The notes beneath the pieces are model-generated. The model was given only the letters and a program-made list of their open reading frames with translations. It made no database searches and was not told the origin of the DNA. This document shows, piece by piece, positions 1-13,400 of a DNA stretch of 62,000 nt. The stretch spans positions 20,001-82,000 of the forward strand of contig JBBHKE010000165.1 of the NCBI GenBank assembly GCA_037447655.1. Reading direction: 5' to 3'. A program made the translations under genes and the position numbers. The stretch comes from Zygnema cylindricum (Eukaryota > Streptophyta > Zygnematophyceae > Zygnematales > Zygnemataceae). Every line of letters begins with the position of its first letter. Positions within the stretch are counted from its first letter, which is position 1.

Positions 1-3000
1 TCCTCATAGGAAGTTGGGTAAAGACGATCCCTTTCACGTTCTCCTTCCTCCTCCCCTTCTTCCCAACCATCAACATCCATTTTTTTTTCCATTTCTTTCT
101 CTCCCCCAATAGGAGTCCCTGGTCCTCCTATGGGGACAACAGTAATTTGTCCAGAGACAGCATCAAATGATGTCACACGCCCCTCCTGTGAACATGCGCA
201 TAAAAAAAGGGGGAAAGGGGGGGAAAGGGAGGGAGAGAGAAAAAGAGGGAGAAAGAGGGGAAAGAGGGAGAGAGAGGGAGAGAAGGGGAGGAAGAGCGGG
301 GGGGGAAGAGAGAGGGAGAGCGAGAGGGGGGGGGAAAAGGAGGGAGAGAGAAGGGGGGAGAGGGAGAGAGGGAGAGAGAGAGAAAGAGAGAGACAGAGGG
401 GGGGGGGGTTGAGAAAAAAAAGAGGAAAAAAGACAAATCATCCTCATTAACGCTCCTGAAATTGCTTGAATGCTTGCAGTCAATAGAGAGAAGAAAAACT
501 CCAGTGCAAATCGCTATTAGTGCAATGGACTTTTTAGCATTAAAGCAAAATTAGTATCATTATTACTAAGTTCACGGTGACGTGGCCGTTTAAAGTTCAC
601 TCGCTTTCATAGTGTTCTCAACAGTAATTTATAATTTTCGTCTAAAGAAAGTCATGACTGAAGTAGACTTATTAACACTAGTCGCGACGGGCAGTCTATT
701 AAAAGAGGGGATTTGAAAGGTTTACAAGGTTTTGCCATTAGTTTCATCCCTGGAGCCCGTTTCCCTGTGCTCATTTGTCACATTTTCCTCAGAAAATCGG
801 AATTGGAAGCTAACCTCTTACCTATTGATTGGTCCTTTTCAAAAAGAAGTATGAATATTATACCGGGGAAAAAGAAGAATCAGAAAGTGATTTTTTTTTT
901 AACACTAACAGGGATACTAGTGTACATACCCTGACAATTTCGGCTACGCGAGTTTAAAATAACACTTCTATAAACATTAATCATTTTTAATTCTTTCATC
1001 TAATCTATACAAATTATCCAGGATGGACTTAGAAATAAGTTGTAAGGGAGAATTCACACAACGTTTTTTAAACATTTCACAACTTTTTAAGAGGGGAAGT
1101 AAGAGAACTTGAAGCATGAGAGGCATTCGTCCTTAAAACTATTCATAAAAACTGTTTAAACGGACAAATATAGAGTTATGAAGCACTATAATGAGTTATA
1201 ATTACCCGAAAGGGAGAAAGTTCCGGTGCCCAGGATGAGGTTAATTCAACAAGTTGATAGGCCAAAACATCACCAATCTGCAATTTCCAAAACCAAAGAA
1301 AGTTAAAGCCCTCTCTAAAAAACTAGATTACTACGTAAAAACGGTTTTATTTCATTTAGTTATATTTTGTTTTAAAGACCTGTCACTTCTTCTATGCCAA
1401 AATCGTCTAACCAAAAACGTTTCAGTTAGAAGTAAGGGCTCCTGTTACAACTAACTCAACAGAAAGGAATAAATAAAATCATATAGGCAACGGTCAAAAT
1501 TGTGTTTTCTCATTACAGGGGGAAGGGGAGAGGAGATGGGGAGAGACAGAGAGAGGGAGAGGGAGAGGGAGGGGGAGGGCGAGGGAGAGGGAGAGCGCGA
1601 GGGAAAAGGAGACTGTATGATGTAAACCATCTGCATTCACCTTAGGAGAATCAGTAAGTGGTGGCAATGATTCATAATCTCGATTTTGAAACGAATTTTC
1701 CACCGTTGTCATCACCAACTTTTTGTCATCTTCCTTGACTTGCTTGTGATTGGTTACCCATTCTTTATCGTTTTGCCCATCATTAGGACGAGTAAACTCC
1801 ATAAAATTTTCTTTCTTCGATTGCCACATATCTTTACCCCCTTTCTGCTGACCCCAGGCCTGGCCATGCCTCTTGTTTGTGATAGGGGCAAGGTTCAGAA
1901 TAGGCTGGATAAAAAAAGACAACAAGAAAAGAAAAGAAAGATAGAAGGAAAAAAAAAGACAAAAGGAAAAGAAAAGAAAGAAGGATAAACAAAAAAATAA
2001 AAGCAAAAAAGGGGGGAGGGGGGGGGACAGGGAGGGGGAGGAGGGAGAGAGAGAAAGGAAAAAAGAGAAAACAGAGAAAAAAAGAGGAAAAGTAAAGAGA
2101 AATGAGATAAGGAAAAATAAAAGAAAGGAGAAAAGAAAAGAAAAAAGAAGGAAAACAATGAGGGGGCATTATTAGACATTATTTTAATTTAGGACCATTA
2201 CGGGACATTTCATTAGATGGACATTTAATATGGATGATGATGCATACATTTTATTTTTATTTTACTTTATTTTATAGACATTTTTACATTTAATATTTTA
2301 CGATGACTATTTTACTTTATTTTTTAGACATTTTACCATGAGCCACACACACATTTAATATTTTTATTTTTACATTTACTATTTTACATTTTTAGGGAGG
2401 ACAACAGGGACAAGGAATGGAAGGAACTATTACAGAGAGAGAGGGAGAGATACCACTGTGACAATAGAATACAACGGGTTGCCCATCTGTAACCCATCAT
2501 TCGCCTCTCCAATTTAGACTCTATTTATTTTGCTTTACTACTCTTGACTCAGAAATGTTCACGGTGACTATCTATGTACTTAACAAGTGGGGAGGGGGAG
2601 GGGAAGGAGGGGGGAGAGGGAGAGGGAGTGGGAGGGAGAGGGAGAGGTCGAGGACGAGCGCGAGGGCGAGATAGAGGGCAAGGGAGAGGTAGAGGGAGAG
2701 GAAGAGGGAGAGGGACTACCTTCCAATTGGTGACTTCCAAGTGAAAATCAGACAGGTGTGAACAGAGAACAACTAATTTAAGTTGCAAAACAAACACGAA
2801 CTCTAGTAAAAGCAAGACGCAATGTATCAACGCAGTCGAAACATTTGGTGAAACGGAAGACCACTACCCTATTTTGTAGGTTCTAAGACTCAAAAGTGTA
2901 TAGTAAGTTGCAGAAAAAATATGTAAAATGTGTTTGTTAATCACTCACCCTCATCTCCAAACCTTACGTGGCCTTTTACGACGATATTAGACGCCGGTTT

Positions 3001-4433
3001 ACTTTCTGGAATAGGAATGTGTTCATTGGTTTCACTCTGCATTGTTTACCAACCAGAAAAGTAGCTCAGGAAATTTGCCTCTTCAAACGTAGAAATCTTA
3101 TTTAAGTCCATCAAAATTTCAACACCACGTGGTTGATAAAATAAAACAAGGTGTTTTCTTGCAACAATTACAGACCCACACATTTGAAACTGGGACTGGA
3201 AAGGCAGCCTCTGTCACAGGACCTCATGTTTAAATAGCATATGTTTCATTTGCCAGCATAATAATGATTTGCTTACATAGATTTCCAACTTAGATCGGTA
3301 GTGTTCACAGTTGTGATGAAGTAACCAAACAGTCATTCACAATATGAACTTTTCAGCTTTCACGTAAGCAATTTTGCTTCTATGTTCGCTTCAGGCAATT
3401 GTGAGGGAAGTCAAATGGTTTTCGCAATTTTTGAACCACTGTCGATAGGAAGTTCATCAAAGAATACTCCCAAGATCAGTGCATTATAGTTGCAACAACT
3501 TGAGCTCTTCATCGGATGATTTATAAAAACAATCCAATAACACCCACAAGGAATCCCATCCAATCAACAGATTACAAACATCATAAATTGCAATGTCAGA
3601 AATTTCTAACATACATATCAGCTTCAGTTATATATCAGCTTCCAATTGCTCTTGCTGTGGTGTAATATATATATATGGAAAGGTAAGAATGGAATAGTAC
3701 AAATTGGAATAGTAAAGAATGGACTATCCCACCTTCTTCGCTTCAGCCTGGTTACGAAGCCAGAGGCGCTTTGCTTTTTTTCGTCGTGCACTTCTACTGG
3801 GTCCCTAAATTATATCCAAAACACAGGCACAAACAAAGGATACGTTTAAAATCTCAAAGTACAGGAAATATTGCACATACATGTTAAAAATTAGTGTGGC
3901 ATTGAGTGCCACGTGGACCAATGAGAATAAGACGAGAAAGCGGTTGGAGTATTAATAAAATATAAATCCTACAAATTGTGCAAGCAAGAACCCAGTATAA
4001 ACCACTGAATGACTAAAAACACCCAACAAAAATGTTGCATACAAGTGGAAAAATAACGTGTAATCAACGAGAACCCAGTATAAACCACATGGATAGAGCT
4101 CCCCTCAACTCTTAGTTGAGATGCTGAATTTTTCTTTTCCAACCCAGTTCACCTACCTTCACTCGTCAACTCAAGAAGCAACTGAAAAGTTTAATACTTT
4201 TACTTCTCATCCACCACAGATAACGTATCAGGACAACATAATGCCTAGAAGACATGTGCATTAAATATGTTTGAAACTTGCCAGTCATTCTCAGCATGAA
4301 AGTTTCACCACTCCCCTCCACAGATATGTTATCACATAAAATACACATATATACATATACATATACATGTACATATATATACACACACACAACAATATAG
4401 ATAAATGAAACATCAATACATTTAAAAAAAATA

Positions 4434-4487
<54 letters not shown>

Positions 4488-6935
4488 ATCGATGTTTCAT
4501 TTATCTATAATGTTATCCATTATAGAAACTGGCTGTACACACTGGACCGCCGATGTTTCCATAAGATGAACAACACAATTAGATTAACTGTTTTTTTCAA
4601 CCCTCGGCAATAAAACATACGCATGAACAAGCTAGCCCACAAAAAATTATAAATAAAAAAAATAGTCGAACCGCCAAATTGAAATATTTATTGAAAGTAC
4701 CTTAAACAGTTCAGCATTTCTGTAGTTGAGCTTAAACAGTTCAATATACTTTGTAACCATTGCAATACCCGCACAGAATTGTGTACACACCTCTTTCTGC
4801 TTCTTTTCCCCTTCAGGATCTCCTTCCATATCGCCATTGTCTATCATAAGATTGCTGACCAATGCAGAAAAATCATCCCAATAACACCAACATAAGCAAC
4901 ATATTGTTCATTTCAAGAACTAACAACTCCTAAAAGATAAGGAACCCGGCTAAGACACTGCAAGGAACTAGTCGAAGTGCTAGATAAGCGATTGCCTCAG
5001 TAAAATTCCAACATAAAAATTCATTAAGCAGATGAAAACAGACGTATTGCAGAAAACAAAGCAAGCAGGGGCATTGTTTCATTTCTGACGTAAGGCTGTT
5101 GTGACTTGATCAGACTCCAGGGACGGGTGTCTTACTTTCGCTTTTGAGATGAACTTGTAGAAGCTTCTTTGGGCATCGCAGTTGTTGTTTTTGATGCTTT
5201 GGATTGATTTTTCTGAACAACTGGCACCACCGAGTTCCTCAACTCCTCACTTTCTTCAGAAGATTCAGACAATTCTGTCCCGTCGCCATAATTCTTAGTT
5301 ACAACATTTGCATCTGGATGTTGAACTTTGACTTTTCCTCGCACCTTATCTATTCCAGCCTTGCCCTTTCCCTTTTCATCACTTTTCTCTTTCAGTGACT
5401 TTTCATTTTTGACTTCTTTTCCTTTCCGCGAAGCTATTGCCACAACCCTTGGTTCCCCACCTGATTCATGAAATTGCGCTTCATTTAAATCCTGAAGTTG
5501 TTGAAAATCCTTCGCTCCTGTTGAACCTTTTTTTACCTTTAGTTTTTTTTTAACTGTTTCTTCCCCAGCCTTTCCATCTGCTTTCCTCTTCTTACTTTGA
5601 CCTCGTGTATTTTCGACAAATTCATCTTCTTCAGAACATGTTTCTTGTCCCTCCTCTTTTGAAATGGCCTCCCTAACAGTTTTCCTCCTGCTTCCTGTTT
5701 TTTTAGTTCCTCCACTAAAATGGTATTCCTCGTTGTCATCAATGGCATTATCATCGCTTGTGTATACCTTATCCTCATCCTTGGACGTTGAGCCAGGAAA
5801 TGTCAGCGCCAAAAGTCCATTGGCATTTCCCCCTCCTCCTCCTCCTCTTTCAGCTCCTGCTTGAAAACATGGGAGTAACGGTGTCTGATATTGTTCATCT
5901 TCCAATTCTCTAAGTTCTTTCTTCTTCTTTTGTTTAAAAATCCTGCAAATCCTGCAAAATCTCAAAGGAAGTAAAAAGTAAGAGCAATTGAATTTTGTTT
6001 TTTTTAAGAAAATCAGAAAAGCTGCTTCATGGCACAATATATACCCACTCTGAAGAAACAAGAAGATCGAAAGTAAAGAACATGTCCATCCGCCTTTCCT
6101 AGGAAAATCAACTTCTTAATGATAATGGCTACTGAAGATGTTGATTCCTACATATATGGCAAGCTACTATATGCCTTCTACATCACTCAAGAATAAAGAC
6201 AGGTAGTTAACTCATTACCGAATAATATCATCATCTTTTAAGAGTGAAAGAGGTTGGCTTGGAGGAAGGTAAAATCCATCAACCTGTCAAGTCAGAAATT
6301 CAAGCATAGATGCACATACAAAAATATTAGGCAAAAAAGACAAGGAGGCTCGTAAAGGTGTCTGAAGAAAACGGAATAAAGTAATTTTCAGGGTGATTCC
6401 GGGATTACAAAGCTTATTAAAAGGAACTCTAGGTTAGAATGAACTGCAGGCTTGCCAATTTTCTCTCAAAAGATAATTGAACCTGATCCGTGTTGGTAGG
6501 TCGTGAAATCAGCTATTACCTGGTGCAGCCAAAAAAAAATAAAAAAATGCTATGCCTTTGTTTGTAACAGGACAAACCGATATAGCAACACATATGATTT
6601 AACAAAAAGGATACACAAAAAGTTTCAACTGGAAAAAAAGAATTATAATAATGAGCAGTAACAGCAAACCTAAAAAAGCCATGCACAGAAAAGCAGAAAA
6701 AAGAAAAAAAAAAAAAACACACACACACACATTATACCTGGAGTTTAATTCCACGGGGACATGACTGTTGCAATTCAAAATCAGCGATCAAATGTTCTGC
6801 AAAATCTGATACACAAGGCAAGTTAATGGGCAGCTGAAACCAGCAATTTTGTAAATCCTTTTTACGAAACTTGAGAGGTAGAATCGTTGGAGGATCAAAA
6901 ACTAATCTGACTCGATTAGCGAGCCTGTGTGCCAT
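1..6935 (-). CDS. coilin (Cajal-body scaffold), 3' end beyond the window
   Basis: Coilin organises Cajal bodies in the nucleus, where snRNPs mature. Seen here: exon 1 (6935-6738) opens MAHRLANRVRLVFD and carries the N-terminal self-association domain; exon 2 (6283-6219) encodes GFYLPPSQPLSLLKDDDIIR; exon 3 (5942-5136) is the long, charged, low-complexity linker; exon 4 (4854-4791) follows in phase. An exon near 3800-3731 contains SRSARRKKAKRLWLR, a hallmark of plant coilins. Exon 3036-2949 has VVKGHVRFGD, exon 1904-1641 has ITNKRHGQAWG, and exon 185-1 has GRVTSFDAVSGQITVVPI, which fits the C-terminal Tudor-like domain. The start is the first ATG in frame with the RVRLVF motif. One or two short exons around 4250-4160 and between 2948 and 1905 are unresolved: the phase between exons 2949 and 1904 does not close without another exon. 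Introns carry (GGGAGA)n tracts and MITE remnants. Family assignment is strong; the exact model in the 3' half is provisional. Confidence 0.85.
197..415. repeat. (GGGAGA)n purine tract at a coilin acceptor
   Basis: G/A-only apart from a few bases. In the transcript it is a CT tract of about 215 bases ending just before the acceptor of the exon that begins at 185. Confidence 0.95.
500..696. mobile_element. MITE remnant in coilin intron
   Basis: The left end has AAATCGCTATTAGTGCAATG and the right end ATTAACACTAGTCGCGACGG, imperfectly inverted, closing with GGGCAGT. The interior contains TTCACGGTGACGTGG. Boundaries are approximate. Confidence 0.5.
1517..1612. repeat. GGGAGA purine tract near a coilin donor
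   Basis: GGGAGAGGGAGA units starting about 28 bases inside the intron from the donor at 1640; CT-rich in the transcript. Confidence 0.9.
2588..2715. repeat. purine tract inside a MITE-like remnant, coilin intron
   Basis: A G/A tract flanked by pieces of the TACACCGTG family: TTCACGGTGACTATC on the left, and CCAATTGGTGACTTCC, GTGTGAACAGAGAACAA on the right. It looks as if the tract expanded inside an old element. Confidence 0.6.
4391..4514. repeat. inverted repeat with (TA)n loop in coilin intron
   Basis: AACAATATAGATAAATGAAA then CATCAATACATTT on the left is matched in reverse complement on the right (AAATGTATCGATGTTTCATT) around a (TA)n run of about 55 bases. A fold-back element or cruciform-prone site. 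Confidence 0.88.
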
Positions 6936-7442
6936 TGCGTCTAGCTTATCGGTTAAGAATGGGAGAAATGGTGAAGGCTTTTGATACTTGATACTTGGTA
7001 CAATAACCTACTATACACTGTAGTTTTAAATATTGAAGACAAGTTAGAATATTTTTCAAAGATTTGAAAAACACACAGCTGGATTTTCAACGCTTTGGCG
7101 GACGCTACATTGTTTTCCTTTTTCGCTTTACTGTAAAAGGCCATCTGCAATGATATCAGAATGTCAACGCTGTTGAACGTTTGTGAAACAGTGAAATCAT
7201 GGCATCTAAGTATTCAGCAATGGCTTTTCATTTGTAATTGTGCATTAGTGTATTTTTGGCGAGAACTCTATGAGTGAAACATGGAAGCTTGCGATTTTTT
7301 GAAAATCCATTTTGTGAAAAAGTTTATTGATGTCAAAAGTACATTACTTTGCTGTTCACCTGCTAGGACACCAGAATCCTAATGGTAGCTACAAATTATG
7401 TTTTGAAAGACACAGTGACTGAAGACATTTAACCTTTCTTCC
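6936..7442. promoter_or_regulatory. shared upstream region of divergent coilin and ATRIP-like genes
   Basis: About 507 bases separate the two start codons, which face away from each other. The region is AT-rich and holds no convincing open frame. No TATA box stands out at a useful distance from either start. It must contain both 5' UTRs and the core promoters, so a bidirectional promoter is an inference from spacing alone. Confidence 0.5.
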
Positions 7443-10400
7443 ATGGATGACCCTGATGATTGGGATTTAGAGCTTCTCGACCGAATAATTCTGAGAGCTG
7501 AGGAAGAAAACAAAGCTAAAAGAGGAGCAACAACTGCTCAGCAATTGCCCTCTGGCGACAAGAAGGCTTCTACAAATGGTTTCCCTTCCAATGAGTATTT
7601 GGCAGAATCTGAACAACGGGCTTCAAAAGCAGCTGTGTTTGAGGATGAAAGATTTGGTCCAGCGCAACAGGTAAGCAAAACACTTGCAAAAACTGGCTCC
7701 TGATGCATGCAATTATGCATAAAAAAAAAGGGAGGTTTATTTCTTAATCGTACACCAGGTAAGCGAACACTTGTAAAAATTATCTCCTCGTGCATTTTAT
7801 CATGCATTATACAAAAGGTTTTTTGTTTGTTAACAGCCTTCGCAATTGCCTCAGCAGCCACGGCAGTTTTAAAAGGGAGAATATAGTTTTTTTCGTTCAA
7901 GCAATCCTTGTTATCTTATTAGTTAAATATTACAACAACATGAGCATAGTAGTATAATTAGCATTTTTTTATTAATAGATATTGACTATTTTAAATAGTT
8001 TTAATTAATATAGTTAGTATTATGATATTATTAATTTTTAATTAGTACAATAATATTATTTCTTATTAATGTAAAAGTCATGCAGGCTCGTTCTCGAGTT
8101 TCCTCCATGGAGAGAAACATCCACGGAAATGTCTCACCTCAAAGTCCATTCACCAAGCCAGCTCCTAGCCATTGTATGGAGTACACTATGGAGTTTAATG
8201 GTGTTGGTAAACCACCTCAGTTATCTTTCAATGTCAGTTTACCGAACCGAGGAAATCAAATGCAGAACAGAGCAGCAGGATCCATGGCTCATCGTGACAC
8301 ATGGCAGCAGCAGCAGCAGTCGGTTAATGCAGGAGAGGGGAGAATTGGACGGACTGTGTTGTCGTCTGAAAGAGGAGTAGGTCAAAGAGAAAGAGTGGAG
8401 GCGCCTTTTACTGATCAAATGAGGCAGCTAAGTTCCCAAGGCCATGGAATAACACATGGAGTCCACCGGCATGAAGGCAACGGTAAGGTAGCAAATACTG
8501 CTGTCAACGGCATGGATGGTTTTATGAAGAACAGTTGGTCTAATGAAGAGAAGCAAAAATCTACTGTTGTTGACGAAGCCACATTGTTGAGGAATGAGTT
8601 GAAAATGGTGCGAGAAACTTTGGCGGAGAGGGATGGAGCACTCTCCATGTTACGTTCACGTTTAGCACAGGTAGATCATCTCAATCTCCTCCTCCTTCTC
8701 CCCTTTCGCTTTTTATGTGGATGTCAAAAGAGAGGGGGAGCCTATGGTAAAGAGATGCTTGATTTTATCGGTCGTACCTTACAAAAGGAAAACATTGCTT
8801 CCACATGCTTGTGAGGACTAGTTTTGATGTCTCAAAAATAAAATAAATGAACGAAAACGACAAGCGTCTTAGTACCACGGTCTATTACTACTTGAGCATT
8901 GTGCATAGTTGCATTGAGATTTTTCTTATGATTGGCATCGAAGATAATGTATGTTTATTTGAATTAAATTTTTTCAATAAGCTACTTTGTATATGACCAT
9001 TTTCCAATTACCAACGAACAGAGTTGAGCAGGCAAACAGTATTGCACACTCGTGCTAAATGAGTGATACAAAATTGTGAATATTCTAAACAAATTTTATT
9101 AACAATACAAATCTTGTGTTTTTTAAATGTAGATTAACATATTTACTTTGGCACCCCTTAACATCCAAGATTGGACCTAAGAATCATTGTTCCTTCAAAT
9201 TTACGGTGTTCAATATATTTCATTAAAATAAATAGTGTATAGTCGTTGTATTTCTAACTTTTTCCATCATTTATGAACATAATGCCATTTTTCCATCTCA
9301 AAAAGTGCGACACCTTTTCTTGGAAGTCATGAAATATTCCTTTGACCCAATTATACCGAAACACAAAGCCTTGAAAATAAAAAAGGAGGTATCACTAAGA
9401 TAACATGAATGTAGCAATATTGCGTTTAATGTATTGTATGAGTGAATGTATTGTGGAGATGCATAAACTTGAAGAACTCAACTTGCAAGTCTATCAGGGT
9501 TTTAAAGCCATTTTGACGCATCACTGACTAATGGATACCGTTCTTGTCTATGTACACCTTTCTACTTACTATTATCACCAAACAAAGTGCTCGATTCTGT
9601 AGAACATAATCCTTCATATAGACACCTGAATGAGAATCTTTTTGCCCAAGTATTCTTGGCAACCGAAAATACTGTGGACAGATTCATCTGCTTAGTTCAG
9701 GAAGTGTTGACTTTTCTCCATTGACCACTACACCGTGAATTGCTTATTGAGTAAAGATTTTTCTCACCCTTTAAGCACGGTTTTCTGTGTGCGCACTTTT
9801 TGGTTTTTTAATGGGAAGGTTCTGATGGGAAGGTAAGACTCTTACCTTCCGATTGGTCACCTCCGCTGAAAAATCAGATGTGTGCATGGAGAAAAAACTG
9901 ATTTAAGTGCCGAAAAAAATATGAACGCTAACAGCCTTTAAAGGTCTAAAAAATGAGTTTGAAATTTTTTGGTGTCTAATGTGAATACATTTGAACTGAC
10001 AGGCTGACCTTGAGCTTTATGAGAGGCGTCAAACAGCAGGAGGAATTGGGTCCACAGAGGCGATTAAACGACAGGTAAGCATTCTGATGGCATTTGTTTT
10101 CTTATAGATGGTGAAGAAAAACAAACTTATGACATAATCGCGGTTGCTAAATTTAGAAGATTGCACAATTTTTTTGCTCAGATCACGAAGAGTATGTGAG
10201 TATGTGGGTGTCTTATGTCATAAAACCTTATATTTACTCATTTTACTCATAGAATGTATGACATACGAGTGGCAACATGAGTGAAAGCTGTCTTTATGAT
10301 CCCTTCGTGACTAAAACTTTGTAAAGTTTTTTGTGGTCTCCCATGAAAATTTGTTTTTTTTTTTCTTTTTTTGGTTGACCCTTAAGTTTTGGAGGCTTGT

Positions 10401-13400
10401 ACGGGGAAGGGGAGGGATATTCGGTGCAGGTAGCAGATCTGCAGAGAGAGGTTGAGCGTTTACATACTCAGTTGTCGTTCAAGGTAAGGCAGAAAAGAAA
10501 ATTGAAAAGCAAAATGTAAACGTGGGGCCTACGACTTGTATTATTAATATTGTTCAATCGATTGCCTGTTCAAAAATATGGCATTTTTGTTTCGTACTGT
10601 TCTTTCACCGTCGTTGAGATTTTTTTTTATTTTTTTTTGGTTTATGTATTGTGCCCACATTGAGTATTGTGGGCTCCATTATTTGTTTTATTATTATTTA
10701 CTATTAGTTTCTACACAGGAGGAGGAGGTTATGCAAAACAAGAGACTGCAAAGTGATATGGAAGAGGAACTCAATGACTTACTGGTTAGTAAAGCCAGTC
10801 TACAGGCACAGATCAAAGATATTGAAAAACAGAGGTAAGCTCAATATGCCTTTCCCCCCTTTGTTTTTTGTATTCCTTTTTGTTTCTAGCCGTTCCTTAC
10901 TGGTTTACAACAATGCTGTCTCTCAAAACATAATCTTTGACCTTCCATGTATCACTTCTTCCTGAATTTAGAGTCTGGTCCTTTTCTTTTTGCAGATTTG
11001 CATTGGCATCCTCTTCAAGTTTGCGAAATGGGACAGATGGGACCAATAATATTAATATTCCTCCTGGTCAATCCAAAGACTTTCGAGAGAAGGACGGTCA
11101 AATAGGTTATAGTGAGCACCAGAAAATGGCTCCTGCTGTGAGAACTCGATTAAGGAGTGGACAAATAAATGCTAATTCTATTCCGGACGATATGTGGTCT
11201 CCACCCTTCCCCGCTGAGGGGAGTCAGATTGGTATAAAACCATCTGTTACAAGTGTCGCCGGTCAATTACCTGAAAATATACCTTCAATAGGGAATAATG
11301 TAGAGACTGTTGCTCATTTAAGGGAACCAGTGGCAGGAAACCCGGACGTTTTGGAAAGCAGGGAGAGGTTGGAGGCTGGAAAACGAAATTCCAAAGAGGT
11401 GTCAAGTGGTGAGTGGTCATATTTGAATTGGGATTTTTTTTGGTAAACAAAAGGAAGTGTCTGATTTGCATTTAGTGTGGGTTCTAATAATGCCCTTAAT
11501 TGTGACTATGGTGAAGGAGAACCTTACAAATGTTTTGTATCTACGTTTTTCAGTAACCGAAGAAGCGAGTTGATGATTGAGTACCGAGTGTGTGTTTGAG
11601 GGAATGCGTGATGTAAGGGATGAGTGGGAAATTGGGGTGATTGATGAGGGAGCTGAGTGTGTGAGTTGAAGAGTGAGATCGAGGGACAATGAAAAGTATG
11701 ACTAATTGAAGGGGTTAAGCCCATGTATGTTTGGGACTAATAGATGTGCTGGATGGTTTTGAAAACCAGTTTGGTGATGAAGTTGTGATCAAAAAATGTC
11801 TTGTGGTGTTGAGTTGTATCGCATATATATATAATATGTATGTATATGTATATATTGTTGTAGGCCTACATATACACACACATGTATATAGAGAGAGACC
11901 TTGTCAGTAGAATTTTCCACAACTTGTTTGATCATACGTTGACTATTTTTATCAGCAGAGGGAGAGGACTAAAAGGCTAATTTGAGTAGAATGGAATAGA
12001 CAATGTTAATATTTTGCTTCACCTTTTGTCATTTTACCTTTCCTGGAATATTGACTAAGCTTTTTGAGGGAGAAGGGTGACAGGGAATCATGCAACCAGT
12101 CAGGACCTTTCAGGTCAAGGAACAGCTCCTGAGTCGGTAGGTAAATTCAGTAACATCAATGGTTTTTTTAAACTTGGGGAATAGTGAGGTTTTTCCCATT
12201 TTTCTCCATGTTTCAAGTTATTGCTTCTTTCTTGTTGATTGAAAGGCCATGGTTTATATGTTGCTGGTACCTACTGTGTCCGTTTTTAAGAGGTTTTTGA
12301 ATGGGTGATCGTTGATTGATTCAAGTCTGAGAAAGAAGTTGACTACCAAAATTTGTTAAATACCACATGATTCAAGTACAAGATAGAAGTCGACCAGAAA
12401 TATTAAATACCACATGATCCAAGTAAAGGACAAGTTGAACACCCAAAATTATTAATTACCGCATTGTGTTTTTGTCTTTTATGGCATGAATATAGGCTCG
12501 AGTACCATCTCCTCCAACTACAGACAACCCCACATTTCCACCACAAGGAAAACAAGAGCCTAATGTGCCTGAACCCATGGACACTGACGAAGTTTTCGAA
12601 ATTAAGAGCAGTTTTTTTGAAGTTCAAAAAGCTTTACGTCATATTTGGGAGCCTCGAGGAGCAAAGGCTGAAGGAAATGCCCTTGTGACAAAGATTTTTG
12701 CCTTCTGTTCTAAAGAGATAAGGAATATATTAACAACAGTCCCTAAGGAGGGGCCGTCTTTTGACACAAAAGAGAGAGAGAGGAATGGAACTAGTGGAAG
12801 GCCGAGCAAACGAGGGGAAGAGGCGAGGAGGGTGTCAAATGCTGCTCAATGGAGGTGGAAAGAAGAGGATATAGATTTTCTCAATGGTCGAAGGTCAAAT
12901 AAGATGGACCACTCAAATAAATTGCATGAAGTGTTAACAAGTGTGAGTAGATCCCAGCTAAGTACTTCTCCTTACGAGGATCATCTTTATTTTTTGTTGA
13001 GCTATTTCAGAGCTGTTTCTTTGTATCGGCACTGAAAAAGATTATGTAATTGTGGCAGGTAATGAATGGACTTTTACCAACAACTGCTATTTTAGAGCCT
13101 TTATTGGAACTCTGTAAGGTGAGGCTCCTACAATATGTATGTGGTTTAATGCATAACATTGGCTTTTTCGATGGGATATTTTTTTCCTTCAATGATCTTC
13201 TTTCCCTTTCTATTATATATGAAACGTTTACCTCGTTGGTTTACTTGTCATACATTTTTTTTGTTCTCATTATTTTTGTTTTGGTAGCTTCTGCTTTTAA
13301 TTTCTAAAGTTTTTGAGGGGGAGGGAGTTTGGGGTCGTGTAGTCTGAGGAGAATAGCTCTTCTGCAGCTATAATTTTGCGATTTGTACTCCAAAGTAACC

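Noticed and set aside
13288-13342. Possible exon LLLLISKVFEGEGVWGR before ATRIP-like exon 10
   Set aside because: It leads to a stop and would need an impossible intron of about 29 bases. The acceptor at 13341-13342 gives a clean frame, although its pyrimidine tract is poor.
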